DNA of 64,000 nucleotides from Bosea sp. F3-2 (GTDB taxonomy: Bacteria; Pseudomonadota; Alphaproteobacteria; Rhizobiales; Beijerinckiaceae): the NCBI RefSeq assembly GCF_008253865.1, contig NZ_CP042333.1, positions 124,001-188,000 on the forward strand. The letters are read 5' to 3'. A program made the position numbers and the translations under genes. The notes beneath the pieces are model-generated. The model was not told the origin of the DNA and did no database searches. It saw only the letters and a list, made by a program, of their open reading frames with translations. Position 1 is the stretch's first letter, and each line of letters starts with the position of its first letter. Positions 33,103-41,412 of the stretch are shown here, one piece after another.

Positions 33103-34275
33103 ATGGCCACCTCCGATTCCAGCCCGGTGCGGCTGCTCTATGACGTGCGCGTCCGCGCCGTACTCTACCAGGTCGTCGCGGTCGCGCTCGTCGTCGGCAT
33201 CGGCTTCTATCTCTTCAGCACCGTCTCGCGGAAGCTGGCGGACCAGAACATCGCAACGGGCTTCGCCTATCTCTCCCGGCCCGCCGGCTTCGTCATCAGC
33301 CAGTCCTTCATCTCCTACGATTCCGGCGACACCTATGGCCGCGCCATCCTGGTCGGCCTGCTCAACACGGTCTGGGTCTCGGTCTTCGCGGTCGCCCTGT
33401 CGACCGTGCTGGGCCTCGCCGTCGGCATCGCCCGGCTGTCGCGCAATCCGATCCTCTCAACGCTGGCCCTTCTCTATGTCGAGGCGCTGCGTAACGTGCC
33501 GCTGCTGCTCTATCTCTTCCTCTGGTATGCGCTCATCGTCGCGGTCTTCCCGCCGGTGCGCGAAGCCTGGCAGATCCTGCCCGATGTCTTTCTCAGCAAT
33601 GGCGGCCTGATCGTGCCCTCGCTGCGCTGGTCATCGGCACATTCTGGCGTGCTCGCGGCCGCCGTCCTCGGCATCGTGCTGGCTTGCATCGTCGCGTCGG
33701 CCTTCCGCCGCAAGCGCGTCGCCACCGGCCAGAGCCGCATGGCCTGGCCCTATGTCCTGGCCGCGCTCGTCGTCCCGGTCCTCCTGGCCATGCTGGTCTT
33801 CCAGCCGGACATGGTGGTGAACTGGCCGGAAAAGGGCCGCTTCCGCATCACCGGTGGCGTGCAGGTCACGCCTGAATTTACCGCGCTCTTGGTCGGGCTC
33901 GGCCTCTCGGCTTCCGCGGGCATCGCCGAAATCGTCCGCGCCGGCATCCTCTCGGTCGGGCGCGGGCAGTGGGAGGCCGCGCGCTCGGTCGGCCTGCATG
34001 ACCGCCAGACCATGCGGCTCGTGGTCCTCCCGCAGGCGCTGCGCGTGATCATTCCGCCGCTGACCAGCTCCTATCTCTCGACCTTCAAGAACTCGTCGCT
34101 GGCCATCGCCATCGGCTATCCCGACCTCGTGATGGTCTCGAACACCACAATGAACCAGACCGGGCAGGCGATCGAGGGCATTGCCATCTTCATGATGGTC
34201 TATCTGGGCATGTCGATCACGATCTCCATGCTGATGAACTGGTACAACGCCCGCGTCGCACTGGTGGAGCGTTGA
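33103..34275 (+). CDS. aapQ: General L-amino-acid ABC transporter permease AapQ
   Basis: This is a 390-residue inner-membrane permease of the His/Glu/Gln/Arg class. It has the long AapQ N-terminal part, a GLLNTVWVSVFAVALSTVLG helix, ARLSRNPILSTLALLYVEAL and EALRNVPLLLYLFLWY. The C-terminal EAA loop is RGQWEAARSVGLHDRQTMRL. It forms the membrane channel with AapM. About eight membrane segments are apparent. Confidence 0.92.
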   Translation: MATSDSSPVRLLYDVRVRAVLYQVVAVALVVGIGFYLFSTVSRKLADQNIATGFAYLSRPAGFVISQSFISYDSGDTYGRAILVGLLNTVWVSVFAVALSTVLGLAVGIARLSRNPILSTLALLYVEALRNVPLLLYLFLWYALIVAVFPPVREAWQILPDVFLSNGGLIVPSLRWSSAHSGVLAAAVLGIVLACIVASAFRRKRVATGQSRMAWPYVLAALVVPVLLAMLVFQPDMVVNWPEKGRFRITGGVQVTPEFTALLVGLGLSASAGIAEIVRAGILSVGRGQWEAARSVGLHDRQTMRLVVLPQALRVIIPPLTSSYLSTFKNSSLAIAIGYPDLVMVSNTTMNQTGQAIEGIAIFMMVYLGMSITISMLMNWYNARVALVER

Positions 34276-34276
34276 G

Positions 34277-35392
34277 ATGACCGACACCGCTCAGCTCAAC
34301 ACCCTCGCATCCGTCCCCGACGAGCGTCCGACGCGGCCAGCGCAAAGCTGGTTCGCCCTGCTCAAGCCCTATATCGGCTCGCCCTTCAACGCCGTCGTCA
34401 CCTTCGCCTGCCTCTGGCTGATCTATCGTCTGATCACCGGCGCCTGGGGCTGGCTCGTCACCCGCGCCATCGTCGAGGGCGGCCCGCAGACCTGCAAGGC
34501 TGCGGCCGGAGCCGGCGCCTGCTGGCCGTTCCTGGCGGCGAAGCTGCGCTTCATGATCTTCGGCTTCTACCCCTATGACGAGCACTGGCGGCCGGCACTG
34601 GCGGTGCTGCTCTTCCTGGGTGCGATGATCTATTCGATGATCCCGCGCTTCTGGTCGCGCCGCCTGCTCTGGCTCTGGCTCGCCGTCGTCATCACCTGCG
34701 GCGTGCTGATGTATGGCGGGGTCTTCGGCCTCACCGTGGTCAACACCACGAACTGGGGCGGCCTGCCGCTCTCCTTCATGCTCTCCTCGGTCGGCCTCGC
34801 CTTCGGCTTCGTCCTCGGCGTGCTCTTGGCGCTGGCGCGCTCCTCGAAGCTGCCGGCGATCCAGGTCATCGCCGTCGTCTTCATCGAGATGGTGCGCGGC
34901 GTGCCGCTGGTCTCGATCCTGTTCATGGCCTCGGTGATGCTGCCGCTGTTCATGCCGGATGGCGTGACCATCGACAAATTGCTGCGAGCCCAGGTCGCGA
35001 TCATCATCTTCGCCGGCGCCTATATCGCCGAAACCGTGCGCGGCGGCCTGCAGGCCGTGCCGAAGGGCCAGCACGAGGCGGCGGCCTCGCTTGGCCTCGG
35101 CTACTGGCTGTCGATGCGCAAGATCGTGCTGCCGCAGGCGCTGAAGATCGTGATCCCGCCGCTGGTCAACATCTTCATCGGCTTCTTCCAGGACACGACG
35201 CTGGTCACCATCATCGGCCTGCTCGACTTCCTCGACACAGTCCGCTCGGCGATGCGCGATCCGGTCTGGCAGGGCATCGCCGTGCTGGAGGGCTATATCT
35301 TCGCGGCGCTGGTCTATGCCGTGTTCAGCTACGGCATGGGCTCCTATAGCCGCTTCATCGAAAGACGCCTGAAAACCGTGCATCACCATTAG
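34277..35392 (+). CDS. aapM: General L-amino-acid ABC transporter permease AapM
   Basis: This is a 371-residue permease and partner of AapQ. It shows FGLTVVNTTNWGGLPLSF, LARSSKLPAIQVIAVVFIEM, VRGVPLVSILFMASVMLPLF and the EAA loop GQHEAAASLGLGYWLSMRKI. It begins one base after the aapQ stop. In related genomes aapP, the ATPase, follows directly; here the frame ends at 35392 and proC comes next, so an ATPase must be supplied from elsewhere for the transporter to work. Confidence 0.92.
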   Translation: MTDTAQLNTLASVPDERPTRPAQSWFALLKPYIGSPFNAVVTFACLWLIYRLITGAWGWLVTRAIVEGGPQTCKAAAGAGACWPFLAAKLRFMIFGFYPYDEHWRPALAVLLFLGAMIYSMIPRFWSRRLLWLWLAVVITCGVLMYGGVFGLTVVNTTNWGGLPLSFMLSSVGLAFGFVLGVLLALARSSKLPAIQVIAVVFIEMVRGVPLVSILFMASVMLPLFMPDGVTIDKLLRAQVAIIIFAGAYIAETVRGGLQAVPKGQHEAAASLGLGYWLSMRKIVLPQALKIVIPPLVNIFIGFFQDTTLVTIIGLLDFLDTVRSAMRDPVWQGIAVLEGYIFAALVYAVFSYGMGSYSRFIERRLKTVHHH

Positions 35393-35578
35393 GACTGATG
35401 AAGAATTTTCGGGCCCCACAATTTCCGTCCTGCACACTGAGGATACTTTGGCCTATTCGGCGGGAAAAGTCGAAAGCAATATTCATCTCTCCGGCGCGCC
35501 AGCAATACAGTTAACCGCCCTAAAATCAGGAAATCTATTCATAGTTTGCGCAATCCGCTGAGCTATACTACTCAAACT

Positions 35579-35627
35579 CGGATAAATTCGCTATATCCTA
35601 GCGAAAATTGATTAACTCGTTTATCCG
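35579..35627 (+). promoter_or_regulatory. Nested inverted repeats before proC
   Basis: An inner dyad TTCGCTA (35587-35593) / TAGCGAA (35599-35605) with a five-base spacer lies inside an outer dyad CGGATAAA (35579-35586) / TTTATCCG (35620-35627). The left arms are contiguous and the right arms are separated by 14 bases. Either a folded 5' leader of proC or paired operator sites would give this pattern. The surrounding 270-base gap (35393-35662) holds no gene. Confidence 0.5.
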
Positions 35628-35662
35628 GGCGCCATGTTATTTATCTCACTCCGGGAGGCCCC

Positions 35663-36502
35663 ATGGTACACACAAAATCCCCCGCAGTTTGTTGCGCGCA
35701 ATCGCTGGTGCTGATCGGCGCCGGCAAAATGGGTGGCGCAATGCTGGAGGGCTGGCTGCGCATCGGTATCGATCCGAGGGGTATCAGCCTGATCGATCCC
35801 AAGCCGTCGGAAGAGATGTTCGCGCTCGCCCAAGAGAAGGGCATGCGGGTCAACCCTTCCGCCAAGGACATCCCCGCCGCCGAGGTCGTCGTGCTCGCGA
35901 CCAAGCCGCAGATGCTCGATACCGCGGCGCCGGCCGTGCAGGCCTTCATCCATCCCAAGACGCTGCTGATCTCGATCCTTGCCGGCAAGACGCTGGGCGA
36001 TCTTTCGGCGCGCCTGCCTAACGCCAACGCGATCATCCGAGCCATGCCGAACCTGCCGGCCGCAGTGCAGCGCGGCGCCACTGCGGCCGCACCCGGCAAG
36101 GGTGTCAGCGCGGCGCAGCGTGCCACCGCTGATGCCTTGCTCGGCAGCATCGGCAAGGTCGAATGGCTCGACGACGAGGGGCTGATCGATGCGGTGACCG
36201 CGATATCGGGGTCGGGACCGGCCTATGTCTTCCACCTCGTCGAATGCCTGGCCGCTGCCGGCAAGGACGCCGGCCTGCCGGCCGATGTCGCGGAGCGGTT
36301 GGCGCGGGCAACGGTGGAGGGGGCCGGCGAATTGCTGTTCCAGTCGCCGCTGCCGCCCGGCACGCTGCGCCAGAACGTGACCTCGCCCGGCGGGACCACC
36401 GCTGCTGCGCTCGAGGTGCTGATGGCCGAGGACGGCATGAAACCGCTGATGCGCAAGGCCGTGGCCGCTGCCAAATTACGCGCTGGAGAGCTTTCGGGCT
36501 GA
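35663..36502 (+). CDS. proC: Pyrroline-5-carboxylate reductase
   Basis: This is a 279-residue ProC. The NADPH fold is LVLIGAGKMGGAMLEGWL and conserved elements are VVVLATKPQ, IIRAMPNLPA, AISGSGPAYVFHLVECL and the C-terminal NVTSPGGTTAAALEVL. It reduces delta-1-pyrroline-5-carboxylate to proline with NAD(P)H. It has AGG-type ribosome binding (CGGGAGG). Its position after an amino-acid importer, in a region rich in imine-forming oxidases, suggests a specialised second ProC rather than the housekeeping one. Confidence 0.92.
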   Translation: MVHTKSPAVCCAQSLVLIGAGKMGGAMLEGWLRIGIDPRGISLIDPKPSEEMFALAQEKGMRVNPSAKDIPAAEVVVLATKPQMLDTAAPAVQAFIHPKTLLISILAGKTLGDLSARLPNANAIIRAMPNLPAAVQRGATAAAPGKGVSAAQRATADALLGSIGKVEWLDDEGLIDAVTAISGSGPAYVFHLVECLAAAGKDAGLPADVAERLARATVEGAGELLFQSPLPPGTLRQNVTSPGGTTAAALEVLMAEDGMKPLMRKAVAAAKLRAGELSG

Positions 36503-36552
36503 ACCCACGTGAATGCTGACGGATTATTATACATAGAATTTATAACAATACT

Positions 36553-36702
36553 TCAGAAACGGCTCTGTACGCCTATTATGTGGTTCGATATACGATCGAT
36601 TAGTTTTCTCTCCTGCACCGTCGCGGCAAAATCGTCCTTCGCACCCCACCGAACGCTGCGCAGGTTCTCCGGTCCCTTTTTCGGCTCATCGTCAGGCGTC
36701 AT
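36553..36702 (-). pseudogene. Possible 5' fragment of an IlvD/Edd-family dehydratase
   Basis: A 49-codon minus-strand frame begins six bases after the tctA stop with MTPDDEPKKGPENLRSVRWG and then runs into low-GC sequence. The Lys-Gly-Pro...Leu-Arg-Ser...Arg-Trp start loosely resembles the N-terminus of dihydroxy-acid/sugar-acid dehydratases, whose further motifs are absent. Such an enzyme would fit the sugar-acid cluster with the talarate dehydratase. The similarity is short and the call is tentative. Confidence 0.3.
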
Positions 36703-36707
36703 CTCGG

Positions 36708-38213
36708 TCACCCATCTTCCTGGAATGCTTCCTGGCGGCTTTTTCGGATTGCGGGCGCGAGGACGGTGGCGAGGAGGATTGCGGCGCCGACCAGCATAGC
36801 GGCGCTGATTGGGCGGGTGACGAAGATGAGTGGGTCGCCCCTGGAGATCAGCAGGGCGCGGCGCAGATGCTCTTCCATCATAGGGCCGAGGATGAAGCCC
36901 AGCAGCATCGGCGCCGGCTCACAGTCGAACTTGCGGAAAACGTAGCCGAGCACGCCGAACAGCCCCATCAGATATACGTCGAATGTGGTGTTGTTCAGGC
37001 TGAAGACGCCAATCGCGCAGAACACCAGGATCGCCGGGAATAGGTTATGATAGGGCACGCGGATCATCCGCACCCAGATTCCGATCAGCGGCAAGTTCAG
37101 CACGAGCAGCATCAGGTTGCCGAGCCACATTGAGGCGATGATGCCCCAGAACAGCCTCGGCTGCTCGGTCATCACCGACGGGCCGGGCTGGATGCCCTGG
37201 ATGATCATGGCGCCGATCATCAATGCCATCACCGGGTTCGAGGGAATGCCCAGCGTCAGCATCGGGATGAAGGAGGTCTGGGCCCCGGCGTTGTTGGCGC
37301 TTTCGGGGCCGGCCACGCCCTCGATCGCGCCCTTGCCGAACGCTTGAGGCGTCCGCGAGACCTTCTTCTCCAGCGAGTAGGCAGCGAAAGATGCGAGCAT
37401 GGCGCCGCCGCCGGGCAGGATGCCGAGCACCGAACCCAAGCCGGTCCCGCGCAGGATCGGCGCCCAGATCCGTCCCCAGTCCTCGCGCGTCGGCATCAGC
37501 TCGGTGACCTTCTCCAGCATCACCGATCGGCCAGTCTCGTCCTCGAGATTTGAGACAATCTCGCCAAGCGCGAAAGCACCCATGGCGACGATCACGAAGC
37601 CGATGCCGTCCTGGAGTTCGGGGAGGCCGAAGGTGTAGCGCGCGGTGCCGGAGTTGATATCGGCACCGATCAGTCCGAGCAGCAGGCCGAGCACGATCAT
37701 GCCGACGGCGTGCAGAAGCGAGCCATTGGCCAGCACGATCGAGGCGACGAGGCCGAGCACCATCAGGGAGAAGTACTCGGCCGGACCGAATTTGAGGGCG
37801 AGTTCGGCCAGCGGCGGCGCGAACAGCGCGACCAGGATCGTCGAGACGGTGCCGGCGAAGAAGGAGCCGATGGCCGCAGTGGCGAGCGCGCGTCCTGCCT
37901 TGCCCTGGCGGGCCATCTGGTAGCCGTCGAGCGCGGTGACGACGGATGAGCTCTCACCGGGCAGGTTGACCAGGATGGCGGTGGTCGAGCCGCCGTACTG
38001 GGCGCCGTAATAGATGCCCGCCAGCATGATCAGGGCCGATTCCGGCGGCAGGCCGAAGGTGATTGGCAGCAGCATGGCGATGGTGGCAGTCGGCCCCAGC
38101 CCTGGCAGCACCCCGATCGCGGTGCCGAGGAAGACGCCGATGAAGCAATAGAGCAGGTTCGCGAAGGTGCCGGCCGTGGTCAAGCCGAGCCAGAGATTGC
38201 CAAGGATGTCCAT
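36708..38213 (-). CDS. tctA: Tripartite tricarboxylate transporter, large permease TctA
   Basis: This is a 501-residue TctA permease with about 12 membrane segments. It has GVLPGLGPTATIAMLLPITF near the N-terminus, the AGIYYGAQYGGSTTAILVNL segment, LGILPGGGAMLASFAAYSLE and SFIPMLTLGIPSNPVMALMI, both signatures of the family. It works with TctB and the periplasmic TctC to import carboxylates at the expense of an ion gradient. It is last of tctC-tctB-tctA in the talarate/galactarate cluster. Confidence 0.93.
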   Translation of the reverse strand: MDILGNLWLGLTTAGTFANLLYCFIGVFLGTAIGVLPGLGPTATIAMLLPITFGLPPESALIMLAGIYYGAQYGGSTTAILVNLPGESSSVVTALDGYQMARQGKAGRALATAAIGSFFAGTVSTILVALFAPPLAELALKFGPAEYFSLMVLGLVASIVLANGSLLHAVGMIVLGLLLGLIGADINSGTARYTFGLPELQDGIGFVIVAMGAFALGEIVSNLEDETGRSVMLEKVTELMPTREDWGRIWAPILRGTGLGSVLGILPGGGAMLASFAAYSLEKKVSRTPQAFGKGAIEGVAGPESANNAGAQTSFIPMLTLGIPSNPVMALMIGAMIIQGIQPGPSVMTEQPRLFWGIIASMWLGNLMLLVLNLPLIGIWVRMIRVPYHNLFPAILVFCAIGVFSLNNTTFDVYLMGLFGVLGYVFRKFDCEPAPMLLGFILGPMMEEHLRRALLISRGDPLIFVTRPISAAMLVGAAILLATVLAPAIRKSRQEAFQEDG

Positions 38214-38223
38214 GTGCCGCCGC

Positions 38224-38679
38224 CTAACCGAAGAACGAGCCGAGGATCGGCATCGGTACGCCCAGCCCCTTGATGAAGACGAGGACGCAGGCGAGCGTCA
38301 TAGCAAGCGCGATGGCGAGGTTGCGCCAGTCGAGGCGGAAGTGCCGGCTGGCGGTGCCACTGACCAGGATCAGCGCCATCAGCGCGACGATCGTCCCCGC
38401 CCGCGGCAGCAGCCAGCCGAACAGGGAGGTCGCCCCGACGATCAGGACGAGCGCCTTCCAGGCGACGGCGCCGATCGGCGAGCCGGCGACGAGGAAGGAG
38501 CGCACCAAGCTGGCGATCCCGATCAGCACCATCAGGCTACCGAGCACCAGCGGGAAATAGCCGGGACCCATCCGCCCGGCCGAGCCGACCGAATAGTCCC
38601 GCCCGAACCACAACGCTGCAAGGCCCAGCCCAACATACAGAAGGCCCGCCCCAAAATCCTTCGGGCTACGAAGCATCAT
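38224..38679 (-). CDS. tctB: Tripartite tricarboxylate transporter, small permease TctB
   Basis: This is a TctB-family membrane protein of about 151 residues with four hydrophobic segments, including DFGAGLLYVGLGLAALWFGR and GPGYFPLVLGSLMVLIG, the family hallmarks. AGGAGG precedes two adjacent ATG codons (38679 and 38676); the second has better spacing. It ends ten bases before tctA. It forms the membrane complex with TctA. Confidence 0.88.
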   Translation of the reverse strand: MMLRSPKDFGAGLLYVGLGLAALWFGRDYSVGSAGRMGPGYFPLVLGSLMVLIGIASLVRSFLVAGSPIGAVAWKALVLIVGATSLFGWLLPRAGTIVALMALILVSGTASRHFRLDWRNLAIALAMTLACVLVFIKGLGVPMPILGSFFG

Positions 38680-38784
38680 TCCCCTCCTGTCAGGGCGCCC
38701 ATCGGCGCAATGGTTGACCAGCCAACGGCAAGGTCCGCGACACACTGCGAAGTTCGTGCCGCCCGACGACTAGCAGCCGGTCCG

Positions 38785-39771
38785 CTATTCGGCCGTGATG
38801 CCCGCGCTCTCAGCTACCGCCTTCCACTTGGCGACCTCGCCGGCGACGAACTTATTGAAGTCCGCCGAACTAATCCCGCCCGACACGAGACCGACAGCCT
38901 CGAGCCTTTTCTCGATCGGCCCCTTTACCGCCTTGGCCGTCTCTTGCTGCAAGCGAGCGACGATTTCGGCCGGCAGCTTTGCCGGAGCCGAGATGCCCGT
39001 CCATGACACCGCTACGACGTCGGGAAAACCGCTTTCTGCGATCGTCGGCGTGTCCGGATACATCGCGTTCCGTTCGGCACTGGTCACCGCGAGAATGCGC
39101 AGCTTGCCGGTCTTGACATGGGGCAGAATCGCATCGGCATTGGTGATCAGGATCGGCACCTGCCCGCCCATGACATCGGTCATCGCCGGTGCACCTCCGC
39201 GATAGGGGATGTGGTCGATCTTGACGCCGGCCTTCATCTTAAACAGCTCCATCGCCATATGGCCGGAAGAGCCGACGCCTGAGCTGGCGTAGTTGTACTT
39301 GCCCGGCTCCTTCTTCGCCAGATCGATCAGCTCCTTCAATGTCTTGGCGGGGAAGGCCGAATTGACGGCGATGGCGTTCGCACCCGATGCGATCAGGGTG
39401 ATATGCGTGAAGTCGGTTATGGGATCGGCCAGCAGGTTTTTATAGATGCCGGCGTTGATGGCATGCGATCCGACACCCGAAAGGATCAGCGTATAGCCAT
39501 CCGGTGCCGCGCGCGCGGCCGCGGCAGAACCGATGTTGCCGTTCGCGCCAGCGCGGTTTTCCACCACGACCGTATGTCCAAGGGATTTACCGAGCTCCTG
39601 GGCGACAAGTCGTCCCATGGTGTCACTGGTTCCTCCCGGGGGGAAAGGAACGATGAAGGTAATTGGCTTGGTAGGATAGCTCTGGGCCGCGACAGGCATA
39701 GACGAGGCCAGCCCGCCGATGCCTAGCGCCGCGGTCGCAAGCATGAAGCACTTCGATAAGTTTATTTTCAT
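38785..39771 (-). CDS. tctC: Tripartite tricarboxylate transporter substrate-binding protein (Bug/TctC family)
   Basis: This is a 328-residue periplasmic protein. The signal peptide is followed by YPTKPITFIVPFPPGGTSDT, the family start, then RAGANGNIGSAAAARAAPDG, and later YASSGVGSSGHMAMELFK and HIPYRGGAPAMTDVMGGQV. The ATG at 39771 has AGGGGAT upstream. Bug proteins bind carboxylates; next to a talarate/galactarate dehydratase the ligand is probably an aldarate. Confidence 0.9.
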   Translation of the reverse strand: MKINLSKCFMLATAALGIGGLASSMPVAAQSYPTKPITFIVPFPPGGTSDTMGRLVAQELGKSLGHTVVVENRAGANGNIGSAAAARAAPDGYTLILSGVGSHAINAGIYKNLLADPITDFTHITLIASGANAIAVNSAFPAKTLKELIDLAKKEPGKYNYASSGVGSSGHMAMELFKMKAGVKIDHIPYRGGAPAMTDVMGGQVPILITNADAILPHVKTGKLRILAVTSAERNAMYPDTPTIAESGFPDVVAVSWTGISAPAKLPAEIVARLQQETAKAVKGPIEKRLEAVGLVSGGISSADFNKFVAGEVAKWKAVAESAGITAE

Positions 39772-39872
39772 GGCGTATCCCCTGGGATTGTGGCGTTTCC
39801 TTTGATTTTTCGCGTGCCGTATCCCGGCATTCGGCGCAGCCTCATGCGAACGAGCCTGGGCTCGGTGAAGGC

Positions 39873-41066
39873 TCACCTCCGCTTGCCGACCTCGGCCTGT
39901 TCCTGGGTCCAACTGCGGGCCTGCTCGCTAAGGCTGAAGCCGAGGCCGGGCCGGTTAGGCACGATCATGCGGCCGTTCCTGATCTCGAGCGTCTCGTTGA
40001 ACATCGCTTCCGACCATTCGAAATGCTCGACCCATGGCTCGCGGCCATAGGCGGCTGTGAGATGGAGGTGGATCTCCATGCAGTAATGCGGTGCGAGCTG
40101 CAGCTTGCGGTGGTCAGCGAGGGCGAGAATCTTCAGAAACGGTGTGACGCCGCCGACGCGCGGAGCATCGGGCTGGATGAAGTCGACCGAGTTGTGCCGG
40201 ATCAGCTCGTAATGTTCGTCGACGCTGGTCAGCATCTCGCCCGTGGCGATGGGAGTTGCGAGTTCGGCCGCGAGCGCGGCATGTCCTTCGTAGTCGTAGG
40301 CGTCGAGCGGCTCCTCGATCCAAGTCAGGTTGAACTGTTCGGCGATGCGGCCGAACCGCAGAGCCGTCGTGCGGTCCCATTGCTGGTTCGCGTCGATGGC
40401 CAGCGGCACGTCGCCGATATGCTCGCGAACAGCTTCGATGCGCTTCAGGTCGACGTTCGGATCGGGCTGGCCGACCTTGAGCTTAATCGCGCCGATGCCG
40501 TTTTCGAGGGCCATCGACACCCGGTCCTTGACCTCCTCGATCGGCATCGAAAGGTAACCGCCGGAGGTGTTGTAGCAGCGCACCGAGTCCCGGTGTGCGC
40601 CAAGCAGCTTCGCAAGCGGCAGCCGGGCGCGCTTGGCCTTCAGGTCCCAGAGCGCGATGTCGAAGGCGGCGATCGCCTGTGTCGACAATCCGCTGCGACC
40701 CACCGAGGCGCCGGCCCAGACAAGCTTATCCCAGAGCCGGGCGATGTCGTTCGGATCCTCGCCTATCAGCTCATGCGCGATCTCCTTGGCATGAGCGAAC
40801 TGGCCGGAGCCGCCGGCGCGCTTGGAGTAGCTGTAACCAATGCCGCTATGGCCCTGCTCGGTTTCGATCTCGGCAAAGAGGAAGGCGATCTCGGTCAAAG
40901 GCCTTTGGCGCCCCGTCAGCACCTTCGCGTCGCTTATGGGGGCCGCCAGCGGGAGGAAGACCAGTGACAGCTTGACCCAGGCGATTCGGTCGGTCGTCGC
41001 CTCGCCCGCTTCGAGGCCGGCGGTGAGCGGATTGGCCGCGATGGTCCATGACATCGTTTCGTTCAC
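39873..41066 (-). CDS. L-talarate/galactarate dehydratase (enolase superfamily)
   Basis: This is a 397-residue mandelate-racemase-subgroup enzyme that strongly resembles Salmonella L-talarate/galactarate dehydratase along its length (DAKVLTGRQRPLTE, GYSYSKRAGG, WAGASVGRSG). The catalytic Lys pair is in IKLKVGQ (195 and 197), metal ligands are D225 (IDANQQW), E251 (WIEEPLDAYD) and E277 (TGEMLT), and the His base is H327 (APHYCME). It starts with GTG at 41066, with AGGAGAG eight bases upstream. It removes water from the aldarate to give a 2-keto-3-deoxy product. The Tct transporter downstream would bring in the substrate. Confidence 0.9.
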   Translation of the reverse strand: MNETMSWTIAANPLTAGLEAGEATTDRIAWVKLSLVFLPLAAPISDAKVLTGRQRPLTEIAFLFAEIETEQGHSGIGYSYSKRAGGSGQFAHAKEIAHELIGEDPNDIARLWDKLVWAGASVGRSGLSTQAIAAFDIALWDLKAKRARLPLAKLLGAHRDSVRCYNTSGGYLSMPIEEVKDRVSMALENGIGAIKLKVGQPDPNVDLKRIEAVREHIGDVPLAIDANQQWDRTTALRFGRIAEQFNLTWIEEPLDAYDYEGHAALAAELATPIATGEMLTSVDEHYELIRHNSVDFIQPDAPRVGGVTPFLKILALADHRKLQLAPHYCMEIHLHLTAAYGREPWVEHFEWSEAMFNETLEIRNGRMIVPNRPGLGFSLSEQARSWTQEQAEVGKRR

Positions 41067-41412
41067 TGAATGACTCTCCTGATGGGGCTGAAAACCGAAT
41101 GTTTCGATTGATGCGACTGCGGGTCGCCTCGGCGCGGCCAGCGGCGATATTCAGTCACAGAGCTGAGCAAAGCGGCCTTGCGCGGCCCGACGCGCCATGA
41201 TCGCGCCGGCAGTGCCGCAGGCCTCGTGTCGCAGAGCCGATATCGTCGGAGTGTTGCCGGCGTCGCTTTCCTCCCTCGCTCAGCAAACTCCGCTGCGCTG
41301 CCCTCTCCGGGGCATGCCCCGCCTGGGCGGGTGAACTCAGCTAGGAGGTAGACGGATAATCAATTCTCGTCCAAGCTCAATTTTGGATCGAAACAATACC
41401 AATTGAGCATTG
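41067..41412. promoter_or_regulatory. Divergent promoter region, talarate dehydratase / LysR
   Basis: This 346-base gap contains a dyad CTCAATT (41376-41382) / AATTGAG (41401-41407) with an 18-base spacer, ending five bases before the LysR ATG, so it is a likely autoregulatory LysR site. It also has a perfect 14-base palindrome CGGGGCATGCCCCG (41308-41321). No gene is visible. Confidence 0.5.

Noticed and set aside
41308..41321. Perfect palindrome CGGGGCATGCCCCG as an operator
   Set aside because: No partner sites or promoter boxes are near; GC-rich palindromes of this size are common in such genomes, so it is only noted in the gap description.
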